The notes beneath the pieces were generated by a model, which saw nothing but the letters and a program-made list of their open reading frames with translations, was not told where the DNA came from and ran no database searches. From Pilatotrama ljubarskyi (lineage: Eukaryota; Basidiomycota; Agaricomycetes; Polyporales; Polyporaceae), in the NCBI GenBank assembly GCA_022385805.1, contig MU277680.1, positions 396,780 through 460,779 on the forward strand: DNA of 64,000 nt, written 5' to 3'. Numbering within the stretch: the first letter of the stretch is position 1; every line of letters starts with the position of its first letter. The position numbers and the translations under genes were made by a program. This document shows, one piece after another, positions 43,003 through 55,534 of this stretch.

Positions 43003-44510
43003 ATGTCTTCAATCGTCAATGGGCTGAGCAGGCTCATCCCCCGGTCCTCGATGTCCGCGATCGGTGTCAACCTAGCGTTGGCATGCATCGAAAGCCTGCT
43101 TTACGGGATATTCTTCGTTCTCGCTATGACCTCGCTCGCGGTCCTAGTTGGCCGCCACACCAACCGCTCAAGCTCTTTTAGCGGTCGCTCCTATAGCTCT
43201 GAGAGATTGTGGACCTCTCCCCTGTTCATCGCAACGATGTGCCTGCTTATGACCGTCACGTCAGTAAGTGTTGCATTCATCAATGCAGTCTGCTTTGGCC
43301 CGTTCTCACCTCGCTGTTACCTCGACGGTCATCAGCATTGGCTCATCACTGTACGGAGAGCCTTTGATGCCTTCCTATACTATGAGGGCGGCCAGGCACC
43401 AATGAAGTACTACCTCATCGTGGAAGCCCCGACACAAGTTGTCGGGTCGGCCTTCGTAGTTGCCACCGTCATTGTCGGGGACATCATCTTGGTGACTATG
43501 ACTCACTCCCTCTACTCTGGCTGTGTTAATTGGTATGCATACACGCCTCAGACATATCGTATCTGGACCGTATGGGACCGTCGCTGGACCATGATCGTCT
43601 TTCCGGCGCTCTGTACCGTCGCTTACACCGGTGAGTGAGCCTCCATATCGAGGCATTGCGTATCGGCTGACAGTCTGTATAGCGTTGGGCACCAGCATGG
43701 TGCAGCTCTTCGCTTCGTATGGCTACGGTGAAAGCATCTTCATGACCGCTGCGCGGCGTCGTGTCACCACCACATCGGCACTTACACTAGCGTATGCACC
43801 CCGTCCTAATAACGCGGACGACGCGTGCTCACATCTGTTCGGACAGGACGAACCTCTACGGAACAGGTAATTGCCTTCTTTTGTTGGCAGGCTGGCGTCA
43901 TGACTAATGTGTAAATCTCGTCGCAGGATCGATTGCGTACCGGATATGGTCCAGCAACAGAACTCTCAAGCATGGTCACACTTTCGGAGTCGGACTCTCA
44001 GTAGCCGTACGTAGGCCTATAACAGTCTCTCGATACAGTCAACTAACCCGCTCACAGGAGGCACTTGTCATATTCATCGAGAGCGCCGCCTTCTACACGT
44101 GAGTAGTCCGCACCCCACGCCCAATAACAACCAGCCGCCTCGCGGCTCCCTTCTGAAACTCAATCACTAAACTGATGCGCCGCAGGTTCTGGACGCTCTT
44201 CTTCGTGGTCTCCTTCTCCGCGGACTCGCTCCTCGAGCAGTTCGCGTTCCACTGCATACCCGCCGCGACCGGCATCTCGTTCATGCTCATCGTCGTGCGC
44301 GTTGGGCTCGGCTTCCACTGGTCGCAAATCGCGGGCGCCGTGCCCGGGTTCGTCGCGGGGGCGCGGCGCGCACCGATGCGCAAGCCGTCGATACCGTTCC
44401 CTCCCCGCGCGATCACGCTCAACGTGACGCGCACGATCGAGCAGGAGACGGACTACGCGCTGCGGCTGTCCCCGGAGCTGAGGCACGCGCACGATGTCGA
44501 GATGTGCTGA
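43003..44510 (+). CDS. Seven-transmembrane protein, Agaricomycete-type family
   Basis: Six exons (43003-43630, 43683-43791, 43847-43866, 43927-44006, 44058-44098, 44186-44510) give 400 residues. Exon 3 is only 20 nt and was recognised because it restores the T-L-A-T-N-L-Y-G-T-G-S-I-A-Y-R-I-W block. Seven hydrophobic segments are visible: A-C-I-E-S-L-L-Y-G-I-F-F, L-F-I-A-T-M-C-L-L-M, S-A-F-V-V-A-T-V-I-V, F-P-A-L-C-T-V-A-Y, L-T-L-A-T-N-L-Y, I-F-I-E-S-A-A-F-Y-T-F-W-T-L-F-F and G-I-S-F-M-L-I-V-V-R. Proteins of this shape form large families in mushroom-forming fungi and are mostly uncharacterised. The D-R-R-W and E-S-A-x-Y motifs are typical. Function (sensing or transport) is unknown. The C-terminus is cytosolic-looking and polar. 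Confidence 0.82.
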
Positions 44511-45173
44511 TAGAGTGGGTGCAAAAGAGAGACGTCTACGAGTGAGGCATCCACTGTTGATCTCTACGCCGCCGCAGCACCACCTCGGAAAAAAACGGAA
44601 ACACGTCAACATCAAGAACTGCGAGGGTTTTCGTAGTGGCTAGACGTCTCGCAGTGATAGGCCGTTATGCCGTCAGACTTATGCACTTCTTCTGACGATG
44701 TTCATGAAGTTCTGTCCGACCATGTATTTGTACGGATCAGACAATGCATAGAGCGAGAAGAGAAGGAACAGAGCATTATGAACGATTGACGTGCCGCATA
44801 CGTCAGTTGTCTGCGAGTGGCCGCGATGTCTCTGGTGCGCAGTACGATCGTTCACCAACGGGGACGATGCCGCCCGTCCCGCGCTCGAAGACAAGGGCTT
44901 GTCTCAACTAGCCATCCTGGGAGCGCTACTAGTATCGGTGCCTATCTGCGTTCGGAAGTAAAAAATGTAGGGAAGGCCGGTGGGCTGCAGCTGGGCAGTC
45001 TCCGAAGTGGTTGGGGCCCGTCATGCAAGTGATGCAGCAGAGGGCTTACTGGTGTGAGGTGAACATGGCAGGCAGGTGGCGCGAAGTACGGGATACAGTA
45101 GGCGAACAACGTGGAGTACTAGTACACATTTCGGTGTCGAACAGCTCAGAGATCGTCTTAGCCCGTATGACCA
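44511..45173. other. Intergenic, convergent gene ends
   Basis: Holds the 3' regions of the 7TM gene and the RSC7-like gene. A run of six A follows GG near 44589. No coding signal. Confidence 0.5.
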
Positions 45174-47057
45174 TCATGACGGTGCATCCAGGAGGTCTTT
45201 GTAGCGTGCCCTTGCCTTCGCCCACGGGTCTTCCTCCTCTTGTGGAAGCTCGACGACTGTGTCGACCCAAGCCAGACCCCAAGCGCCACTGCCCACCTTC
45301 GTGCCTCCCAACACGCGTCGCTTTTCCCCATCGTCCGGTAAGGCTTCCCAACGAGCGCGCGTGGGCTGAGTATCCGAGCGATCTGCCAATCATCATGAGG
45401 GCGGTTCACGTACGAATCGCAGGGATCGATAACTCACAGAAAACAAGGCCAGTCTGAGGCTCGTACACGCCGAGCGGAAGATCGCTCTCCTGGACGCGCC
45501 GCTTCCCGCTGCTCTCGCCATGAGGTGCTTCCGACGCACCGCGCTTTTCCGCCCTTGCTGCTTCCTGCTCGCCTTCGAGGTCTCCGTAAATGCCTCCTGC
45601 CAATCTCAGGTTCTCCCTCCGTAACCGCGCCCAGTCGCTCGTGGCCTCGACAGTCCGCTCCGCGGCGACGTACATCCAGTTCTCCTCGTTCACGCCCTCT
45701 CGGGTGAGGTAGGACTTGCGCACGGCGTTGAGCGGCCCGTCGCTGTATGGGCCCCAGCCGGAGCCGCCAAAAATCGTTGTTGGGCCACCGGCGCGGTACA
45801 TCCCTAGGCCGGCGCCGCTGCGGTCGCTCTTGCCACCTTGCCCGCCCGCGCCGGATGTGCCGGCGGTGAGTTGTGCGACTTCACTCGCTGCATTGGTGGG
45901 GTCTTGAAGCTCGCCGACGAGGTCTCCAGGTTTGAGCCCTTTAGCAGTGATCTCCTCGAGCGCCTTGTCTTCATAGTAGTCGTCGACTACCCATCTGCCA
46001 TCTAGGTTTAGACGAGAGTCAGCATAGAATGGTATATGCGTGGTGGGTTCACTCACCAACAAGCATCTTTGCGCCGTGTAGCTTGAACGCGCTGCGCGCT
46101 GTAACGAGAGTGACACTCCGAGTCTTCAAATGGGATCCCAGCTTCCCCTGTTCGATGAGGTGCTCCTTTTCCCACTGTGTCGCGTTCAACTTCAAGGCTA
46201 GGGGATTCCGACGGAAGTAGTACAGCGAGTCGCGGAAGCCAGATGTGCGTGCGGCGTCAATGGCAAGCATATACTTGCGCTCGGGGTGGCGGTTTGGCAG
46301 TACGAAGGTCTGGGCCTTAAATCTCCTGCCTTCACTCGAGTTAGTTCCTTTGTGTCAAGCGGTTGTCGACCGCAGGCTCACCTCCCAGCAAATTCCCGTT
46401 CTTGTCAATCTTTGTGTCGCCTTTCGGGTCGTCCTCCGTGACGTACTCGTCGCCGTCCATGATGTAGATCTTGCCCTGTATTCGCTTGAAAGGTTTTCCT
46501 CCGCCCATGGGACCCTCATTTTCATCTTGAATGTAACCCTCAGCACCCTCGGGCAGGTCGGGCATCTCTGGGGCTTCCTCCCCGCTGCGTTTCGGCAGTT
46601 TGATGGTGATTCCTCTGCCCCGACCCCGTCCTCTTCCTCGTCCTCTTCCGCGCGTACGGGGAGTGCCTGCGCCAGAGCCCCGCGGTCGACCCCGAGGCCG
46701 GCCGCGCGGGCGTTTCACGGGCGGACTGTTCTCTTCGTTCTCCTCCCCTGCATCCTCGCCATCTCCGCCCTCTGGGCTATCCGCCTGGGCGCTCGGTTCA
46801 GCATCATCATCATCCTCGTCGTCCACTTCTATGGGCTCCTCGTCGTCTTCGTCGGCCTGAGGTGTTTGAGGCACGGAGGTGGAGGCGCCGCGCGAAGGAC
46901 CGGGCTCAGCATCGTCCGCCTGGTCTTCAGGTGCTGTGTCTTCACCATCAATGGACACGTCTTCCTCTTCCTCTCTCCGTAGGGCAGCTACTCGGGTTCG
47001 CCGGGGCTTGATGATGATTTTTCCGCCCGAACGTCTGGACGGCGTGCTGGGAGCCAT
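45174..47057 (-). CDS. RSC7/SWP82-like chromatin-remodelling complex subunit
   Basis: Four exons (47057-46382, 46329-46057, 46001-45438, 45382-45174) give 573 residues. The N-terminus is acidic, then has an AT-hook-like block of repeated R-G-R-P-R-G (about 118-132) and an R-G-R-G run (137-150), both suited to DNA binding. The conserved core begins at Y-I-M-D-G-D-E-Y-V and continues D-T-K-I-D-K-N-G-N-L-L-G-G, F-V-L-P-N-R-H-P, G-F-R-D-S-L-Y-Y-F and G-R-W-V-V-D-D-Y-Y-E. This is the CRC-subunit pattern of Rsc7 (Npl6) and Swp82 in the RSC and SWI/SNF complexes. The acceptor of intron 1 was chosen at GTGAAG because only it keeps L-L-G-G-R-R-F-K in frame. Whether it belongs to RSC or SWI/SNF here cannot be told. 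Confidence 0.88.
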
Positions 47058-47581
47058 ATTGGAGAAGACAGCGAAGTACTAGCACTCTTCTGCCAGACGA
47101 GACCACAGAGATCAAAAGCTTGTATTTGCCCAATAGGAGATACGACCGGCAGATGCGGTGATATGGAGGTAGTAAGCCAGAAGGTGGTTGAAGCCTGGGC
47201 GGAATAACAAGGTGCGCGGCAAGAACGCGTTCGTGTCTGAGCTGAGGCGCGTCGCGCCGCGCGCTTGGAAAGCGTGATTCCACCTCTGTCACATAGTCAC
47301 GTCCTTTTAGCCACAAGCCCACCCGGTCAGTTACCTCTGAGGAGAGGACTTAGCCCTCAAATCAAAATAAGTACATACCAAAGGAGATTGACTTCGGGGT
47401 GTATAAGATGCCCCATACTACCGAGGGTCATTTGTGTACTTGAGCAAGAACGGGGTGGGAGAATGTGTGACCGTGACACTGTCCTGATTTGGAGCCACCA
47501 CGACACGGTCGCGCGTCCGAGCGCGTCTTGTGAAGCCGCAACTTATCCACAACCCTCACCCATCTCTCCTTCCCAACCGCC
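47058..47581. promoter_or_regulatory. Divergent promoter region of RSC7-like gene and SCC3
   Basis: 524 bases separate the two start codons. No TATA element or obvious repeat was seen. Regulation of both genes from here is inferred from geometry. Confidence 0.45.
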
Positions 47582-50500
47582 ATGGCCGACGTCGCTGAGC
47601 CGCGCCGGTCTCAAAGAGAACGCAAGAAGGCTACGCAATTTGTCTCCGGTAGGCAGCGCGTAAGGTTAGATGTGAAACCGCCCAATCTGACGCACAGTAC
47701 AGTCAATAGCTCGTTGCTCAAGAGAAAGCGTTCCGACGCGACGTCTGACGAGGAGAACGATCAAGATGATGCACGTAGCGATGCCTCAGACCCTGTTCCC
47801 GCTGACGATGAAGCCGACGCGGAAGAGGAAGACTTCCAAACTCCTAAGCCACAAACCAAGGCTCTTGCGAAGCGGAAGCCCAAGGCTGCCCCAGCACCCA
47901 AGAAACCGCGCGTCCCAAAGGGTACAACTACGAAGCGTGCGAACGCGAAGACAACTGGACCTCCAAAGGCGAGGAAGGGGACAACGCGTAAGAGCAAGCA
48001 GGCAGATGCTGAGCGAGAGTTCGACGCCGAGAAGGTTGTGAAGGACAGCAAGATTGCGGGGGATAACGCGCTTTTCAGTGAGTATGCTGCATTACGTTAT
48101 AATGCTGGAGACTTATTGTGGCGGCTATAGATGCCATCATGAACCCCTCCGCTGCACTTCAGTCCACTGCAGAAGACTTCCTAGAGTCACTCTCCAACTC
48201 GCCAGGACCAAGTCTTGCCGAGCTGATTAACTGCATACTGCGCTCTTGCGGCTGTAACGACTCTGTGGACGAAGACCGTGTTGTGGACTATGACGGTGTG
48301 GTTGACGCGCTGGACGACTTTACCGAGGCCCTGAAGAAGGTGAGAGACTCAGATTCTATCAGAGTCGCCATAGCATAAGACTGTTGCTAGGACGATACCC
48401 CCATCTATCCGTTGACGTCCAAACTACCGGTGTTCAAGAAGTTCCGCAAATCCCTATCTGAGTTCTTGGAACGTCTTATCATATCCTCGGCCGAACTAGG
48501 CTCCTTGTACACATCTGACCTCATCCCGACCCTACAAACATGGGTCATAGCCATGTCATCCTCACAGCTGCGCAGCTTCCGCCACACCGCGACAGTCATT
48601 GCGCTCGAAGTGGAAACCGCCCTTTGCGATGTGGCGGCTTCAGTAGAGAAGGAGGCCGAGGTAGTGAGCCGCCAACGAGAAGGCGAACGCAAGCGGAAAG
48701 CCGCGGGCAACAAGGGGAAGGCTGGGAGCGCACGGGAGATCGAACTCGAGAAGAAAGCTGCCGAGGTTCGTGAACGCCGCTCGAAACTGGCGGAGTTCCT
48801 GAAGGAATTCGTAGACGGGTGAGTTCATCGTCAATCCCAGCACTGGAGTTACTTAGCGCATATATGCAGCGTTTTCGTGCACCGATATCGTGACCTCGAC
48901 CCCAACATCCGCGCCGAATGTGTCCGCGCCATGGGCCTCTGGTTCAAGAAATATCCTGGCCATTTCCTGGACGGTGCCTATCTGCGCTATGTCGGGTGGG
49001 TGTTATCCGATGCTCACACTCAGGTGCGCCTGGAGGCTGTGCGCGCGCTGGCGTTGGCGTACGAACAGACAGCGTACATCGGCGCTGCGGCGCTGCAACA
49101 CTTCACCGAGCGGTTCAAGCCTCGACTAGTTGAGATGGCCGTAGGCGACATCGAACTCAGTGTCCGTGTGGCGGTGATACAAGTACTTCAAACCATCGAC
49201 TCGCACGGTCTACTTGAAGAGGAACAGCGACAGCAGCTCTGCCTCTTAGTGTTCGATGAGGAAGCGCGCGTCCGGCGTGCGGTCAGCGGATTCGTGAAGG
49301 GCGTCTGGGAGGAGACTGTGGACGAACGTTTGGTCGGGCGGCGCCCTTCGGATTCGGACAAGACCAAAGCTGGCGTCAAGGCGCTTGGCATGCTGCTCGT
49401 GAACTGGGGCCGTGCTCTCGACAAGACAAGCGGCGGAGGCGATGGCGATTCCGAAAACGGGATGGACCTCGGCGAAGGCTCATCGAAGCGAGTGCGTGAC
49501 AAAGAGGTCGCCTCGCTCGTGGGCGCCAATCCAAAGGGACGTACCGCACTCGTCGTTGAGGCCCTTTGGGACGAAGTGGAACCTGTTCGGGACTGGGAAA
49601 CTCTCCTCGACGTTTTGCTTCTTGATCACTCCGCCGCTGACGAGGAGGCTGCTCGGCCGTCTTCTCGATCCAAGGGTAAACATGCCGTGAACGAGACTAC
49701 TGTCGACGACGCTTGGCGGCTGGAAGAGGTAGAGGAAGCGGTGTTGTTGGAGCTTCTGGTCGCAAGCCTACGGAAAGCACTTATGGACGCGGCCAACGCC
49801 AAGAAGGTACGTTGTTAACAATACCTTACGACCTGTACTCACCGGGAGACAGCCCGACGAGGACACCACATCTTCTGATATCACGCGCGCCTTGATCAAA
49901 GCGCTACCACAACTTTTTGTCAAGCATCAGACGGACGAGAAGAGGATATCCGACGTACTACTCATCCCTCAGTTGATGAACCTGGACATGTACCTGGAGA
50001 TGAGGATGATGACGGTGTGTGGTATACGACTATCTAGCGAGGATGCGAAACTTAGGGACTTTGCGATGGCACGTATAGGCCTACTCCAGCCTATGGGAGG
50101 ACGTTACGAAGCAATTCTTGTCTCATTCGTCACCCGTTGTTCTCGCGAATGCTGTGGCAACGATCCGCCGCCTGATGGACGCAACAAGCCTTTCCAAGAC
50201 AAATAGTACCAAGATTCTGGAGCTTGAGGACGGACTCTCCACCTCCCTACACGACGCCATCGCTGGACGAGAAGAGATCGAGGTAGCTTCCTTTACCGAG
50301 GATGAGGTACTGTCTCTTGGCGCTATCTGTGCCCGACTAGCTGCGCTCTTCGGCATCCGCGACATGACATCGTGGATGGAGGAAGACGAGGGTGGAAAAC
50401 AGAGTAGTGCCTGGGACATCGTCGGTGCCCTTGCAGAACGAGGACGACTAGGCTACAAGGAGGAAGAGCTGGTGAGAGTACAACATTTTGTCAGTGGGCA

Positions 50501-52567
50501 GCGGTTGATAATGATTTGTCAGATGGTCGACCGTGCGCTGCAAGTGCTCACCCTGCATATCATGTGGAAGGCGCGTGGCTTGCCTGCAAGCATTGAGCTC
50601 ACCCCAGAAGAGGTGTCGTTTCGTGACAAACTGCAGGAAGAAAGAAGTACCCTGCTGGAGAAGCTCGTGGAGTTTGCTGTTGGCACCCAGTCCAATACCG
50701 TGGAGGGAGTTCGGCGAGCGGTGCGTGCCGCTTGGTTGAGATATTGTTCAAAGTACTGACATCGTATCCAAAAGGCCTTCCAAAACCTCCTTACCCTGCA
50801 TATTCTCTTCTGTCCCTCAGAGACAGTCACGCCGGATGGAACCAGGTTGCCTACGGCAGCTCTGCCGTTATCGCTTGACGATGAAGTGCAGTACCGCTGT
50901 GCTGGCTTCGTTCAAGCTGAGATAGAGCGCTATGCCGAAGATATCGCAGAGGCAGCACCAGATGAGGAAGCCGGCAGTGACGAGGACAGTGACGGAGAGG
51001 AGGAGCGGGAGGAAGCTGACGAGCAGCCTAGAGGCAAGAAAGGGCGAGCTGGCAAGAGCAAGCCGGCGGCAAAGGCGACATCCCCTTGTAAGTCGTGTTC
51101 TCCTGCTGTGACAAACACCGTGCGCTCACTCCCGTACTCTTTCGAAGCTCCTCGAGCTGAATTACGCTCGCACCTTGAGAAGGAATACGTTTTCATTGGC
51201 GTTGTCGCAGCCTTCCTGCGCGCTATCCGCGCGGGCGTCATTCACTTTCGACATTCATCGACGATCCTGGCGCACTATGGTCGACTGGGGGCAGCTTTCG
51301 ATCTTTGCTCCAAAGTCATCGTCGAAATCCTGCGCGAGGAGGGCATGTATAAGGGCAACGGCGATGCCGTGGTAGCAATCATTTGCCAGGCGCTTCAGGA
51401 GGTGAGCGGACCAGCTATAGTCTATGCGACGGCTTCAACTGACGTCCACGCTCAGTCCTTCACACTCTACCTCGATGCTGTCGTGAACACCGAGGAACAT
51501 GCCACCGCCCTTGCGAAGGCCCTTTCCGCTTGCTTGTTGATCCGCGGCGCCCAGCTGTCTATTGTACGACGTCTGGACAACCAGTACGTCATCAGCATAC
51601 AAACGACCTCACTCAATTGGCTGGGCAAGCGACTGGCCGGGTACGAGACCGCCAAGAACAAGAAGTCGCGGAATAAGTGCATCAAGTTCTTCCGCGTCCT
51701 GCTGCCTCTGCTATCATCCATCAACAATCGAGATGCGCTCCAGATGTAAGTCGCGTCGCGCTTGTTTACATCCCTCGAGCTCAACCCCTGGCGAGTAGTA
51801 AGGCCCATCTGGACAATGTCGTCGCTCAAGCGAAGGTCGAAATTTCACCGACGTCTAAATTCTGGGAGCCTTATCGGGCATATGAGAAGAGACTCACGAC
51901 CGCCATGTCTAAGGAGAAAGGTATGCCGACGTCTTCATTTAAACTGCGAGCACTTTTCTGATAGCGCCGCCACTCGCCAGGCCCCAGCGGCAAAGGTCGG
52001 AAGCGCAAGGATGCCAAGAGCGCCGACGTTGTCACAACTGATGACGAGGCAAGGGAACCCAGTGATGTAGAAGGATTGGAGGCGAATGGACATGCGGCGC
52101 GCCCTGGTGAGGCGAGCGATGGCGAAGGCGGCGCAGCGGGAGGGCAGAACGAGGCATCTGCTGCCCGGACGCCAAGGGCACGACCCAAACCCCGCCCAGT
52201 GCGCAGAGACGGGTCGCCTCAGAAAGCTACCGCCCAGTCTCCATCCAAGTCTCCCTCGCGTTCTCCGTTGCCAACCCCTGCTAGATCATCCCGGTCTCTC
52301 ACTCCTCTTTCCTCCCTCCGAAACTCTGCGCCACCAGAGGAGTCTCACGCTATGGAGACACCGAAGGCGTCGCGAAAGCGGGCCCGATCCGATGACGACG
52401 AGCCGTCCGAGGGTGGCATACCCGACGTCACGATGAACGGCACCGAGAACGGCGCGGACCGTGACGAGGCCGGGGAGAGCGGGTCGCCCTCCCAAGCTGC
52501 TCAGGCCGCCTCTCAGGCCACGGACATCTCTGAGATCCAGATTCGCCGGAAGCGCGTTCGCCACTGA
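47582..52567 (+). CDS. SCC3: Cohesin subunit SCC3/Psc3 (STAG/SA family)
   Basis: Thirteen exons: 47582-47648, 47703-48077, 48131-48339, 48391-48818, 48870-49806, 49853-50014, 50079-50471, 50523-50720, 50775-51087, 51148-51401, 51456-51745, 51799-51920, 51981-52567; 1444 codons plus stop. The basic N-terminus (R-R-S-Q-R-E-R-K-K-A-T) leads into the STAG domain. The stromalin conservative domain follows at about residues 360-445: F-V-H-R-Y-R-D-L, I-R-A-E-C-V-R-A-M-G-L-W, Y-L-R-Y-V-G-W-V-L-S-D. Helical HEAT-like repeats fill the rest, and the tail is a phosphorylatable Ser/Pro/Arg-rich segment. Scc3 binds Scc1/Rad21 and DNA and is needed for sister-chromatid cohesion. Intron 47649-47702 (54 nt) contains no stop and is an inference from its branch site and weak coding look; without it the protein gains 18 residues. 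Confidence 0.93.
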
Positions 52568-53812
52568 GGATACCCCAGGACGTTGCGTCTGTACCATTAT
52601 GCTTATTTGTTTCGTCGTGTCTGTTCTGTTATGTCTTGCTATCATGTCTTGCTATGGCCGCAGTGCTGAATATGTTGCATCATCTATCCATCTGGCTACG
52701 GAGTGTTTGACTGCAGGAGAGAGGGTCTGTGTATGCGCCTCGGTTGCGCCGGACTGCTGAGACGCTCCCCACCGCTCGAGCCCCGAATCTGCCCTGGTGG
52801 CGAGCGCATGGGCCAGCGCTACGGATATCCCGCCAGCTGACTTACAGCGCATGGACGTCCCCGGATTCAAGAGACACCCACCTGATGAGCCATGGCCCGA
52901 AGGGCCGTTGCCAAGCATCCGCAATTGAATGTAGGACGCGGCCTTCAGGCGAACCAGACCATGGGGCAGGGCGCAGAGACTGCCTTCGCGGGTTAGACAT
53001 GAACGAGTTTCAGGTAACGCTGCCCTTGCCCAGACGCGTTCGTCTCAGAGTCCGAGGTACGGACTTCTACGGAAAAGAGGGCTGCTTCGACACGAGGCGA
53101 TCCGAATATAGGGTCATGGAGCGCAGCGTTTTATCAGAGCGGCCATCTGGAAGCGTATGTGCCTGGCTGGGGCATGCGAGCAAGAACAAGGGCAGAGCCG
53201 CTCGGATTATGCAGGCCCAACCCACCGCCTACATGCCCAAATAGGACCCAACAGCTGATGAGCGCTCGGTACTTCAAACCCAGTCCGCCTCTCGCCACAT
53301 CCTGTCCTGTCCCTATCCTGAACCAGTGTGGACAAAAAAGTGAGTAGGCGCATAAAATTCTACAGCCAGACGTGAACTCATGCTGCGTAGTATGTGCGCA
53401 TGAGTCGGTTGGTCGGCTTGCCAAGCCTTGAAACAACTGCGACACGGTCACGGTCCCTGGACGAGGATAACTCCCAGGAGGCAGAGCTCAACTCCGCACA
53501 GGGCTTCTTCGTGATCGCCGCTGTACTGCATCCGTCCACAGCGGCATGTGGTATTTGGTTTTCTGATAATCGCTCGTACCATCGTGGAAGGGGGCACCTT
53601 CCTTCGGCGTGTTTTCCGCCACCCAGGCGGCGACGCACATATGTGGCGAGGGGCACGGGCAACGATCGATTGCGCCCAGTTGAAACTCAGAAGCAGTCAA
53701 CAATAACACGGTGCTCGCCATCATCCAGAAACGGCGAATCCTTTGTGAGGCACACGAGGTTGGGCGCTGCCTCCAGGCCTGCGGCGGAAGCCGAACGAGA
53801 CACTCCCAGACC

Positions 53813-53820
53813 TATAAAAG
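53813..53820 (+). promoter_or_regulatory. TATA-box-like element without a known gene
   Basis: TATAAAAG followed by G/C-rich and then pyrimidine-rich sequence looks like a core promoter, with a short ATG frame about 100 bases downstream (53921) that ends after ten codons unless spliced. No product can be named. Confidence 0.4.
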
Positions 53821-54960
53821 GGCCCCCGTTCATCGTCCTTTTCCTCCACAGAAGCAGCACGCGCTTCACTCGCCGAATTCTGTTCTACCGCCGCCAGTAT
53901 TATTCGCACCAGCCTCGGTGATGGCGCGCATACTAGCCTTCACGAGGGCTTGACTAGTGAGCACGCTTCCATACTATGTACCGACTAACTGTCGCTGAAC
54001 AGTAGCGTCGGCCACCGTTTCCGCAGCCATGTACGTCGTTTACCGCCTTCGTTATGAAGCTAGCTCATCGCTACAAGGCCGCAGGCCCTCAGGTCCGCTC
54101 ACAGCGACAAACTCGAAAGGCCCACTACCCCGACACGGGGCGACGTGGGAGGCGACGCGTTCGCGACCTGCCGTAAGCCCATCGTCTCATCGACCCAGAC
54201 CAGACATCTAATACGACCCATCGCAGGACTTTCATCCGGTTGCATCGCCCATGCGGTATCCATTAGGGCTTGGATGCAGGGCTTCACGCCTGCGCCGAGT
54301 CCAGTGCAATCATCATACCGCCCGGGCGGCGTCCATCATCACTTATGCCTTCCGCTTTCACCAGGGGCTGGGCGCCGTGCTCTACGTCGGAACCCGGTCC
54401 CGGTGAACCCTTATGAAACGGCCATTCATGCTTCATGGACTCTCACAGGCTAACGATATATGGACTCAAGACACCTGCGCGCGCTGCAGTCCACACGGCA
54501 CCGCGACGCAAAGGCGGCAGGCTTCGGGCTCAACCTGGAGTCTGTCCGCAATCTGGTCTCGGTGTATGCACTCACATCTGCGACCGTGACGCGCTGCTCA
54601 TGCGGCGCTGAGTCGCAAAGGCGGCGGGTTCGAGCCAACCTCGATGCCCGCTCGCAGGTCAACGTCCTCACGGACCGAGACCCACCACCGACGATCACAG
54701 CCGACCCTCGAGCCAAGAGCAGACGCTCGCAAGCGCCCCACCGGTGAGTGATTCGTTGCCGCTTCCATGCTGACCTTTGCCCCCCAGCTCCGCGAGTCCA
54801 TGCACCAGTGGCTGAGAGCGTCCGGAGAATGCTGCCCACTGGAAAGCGGAGCGGAGCTGACAGATATGTCCCCCCACCGCGAAGATCTGCATGGACACCA
54901 CGGCGTAATGGCCCCCAGGGACGACGAAGACATACGGTGACGGGGGGACCCCCGGGGATA

Positions 54961-55534
54961 GCGCAGGCCTCTTCGTGGCCCCCGGGACTAGTACCCGTCT
55001 TACGGCGGGGAAGCCAACTGCGCTGAAGACTCTTCTCGCTTCAAAGCGATGTTGCCGGGGTGAGTCATAGTCCACGTCGCCGCTGTGGATGGTACTCATT
55101 GTCTCTCTTGCATGCGCCAGGGGCATTGGGGCGCGTCGCCGTTGCGGAAATGCCGTACGTCACGTCGCACGCCCTTCTCTCGCGCTATGTACTGACGCCC
55201 ATGCCACACAGGTCACTTCGGCGATCGCGCTCGTGGCCTCTCTGTCCGTCGTCCAATAACAACGCGCGGCGTCTCCTCGACACGAAGTCGCGATTCGCGG
55301 CAGACGACCGGGGGGCGCGCGCCTCATCCACCACTCCTGGCTCAAACCGTTGTCCATCCTTGTATGTTTACCTCTCCTGCGCGCACGCTGGGATGTGTGC
55401 TAACCTCGCCACAGCCTGTGTGCCTCAAGACTTCTACCACGTGTGCCTCAAAATTTTTCCCGAGGTAGGGGCTGAGCGTGCGCGTCGCGCTTAGTCCTGG
55501 CGCAGGCCTTCTCGTGGCCCTCGGGGTGAGTACC
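54961..55534. repeat. Diverged direct repeat pair, 35-bp core
   Basis: The 35 bases at 54961-54995 match 55500-55534 at 29 positions. Related sequence follows both (GGAAGCCAAC and GGAAACCAAC words leading to GCGCTGAAG and GCGCCGAAG). The pair suggests an old tandem or transposon duplication about 540 bp apart. Confidence 0.55.

Noticed and set aside
46245..46982. 245-codon plus-strand frame with hydrophobic stretches that looks like a membrane protein.
   Set aside because: It is antisense to exons 1 and 2 of the RSC7-like gene; the hydrophobicity comes from the complement of acidic and R-G repeat codons.
52729..53921. Two plus-strand frames of 171 and 175 codons as genes.
   Set aside because: No domain, no hydrophobic or signal pattern, start contexts are poor and codon use looks random for this GC content; left as unassigned sequence.
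53921..53953. Ten-codon ATG frame after the TATA element as a mating-pheromone precursor.
   Set aside because: It ends A-F-T-R-A with no CaaX box and no Asn-rich or acidic pro-region typical of basidiomycete pheromones.
54625..54645. GGTTCGAGCC word resembling a tRNA B box.
   Set aside because: No A box at correct spacing, the T stem does not pair, and no acceptor stem forms.
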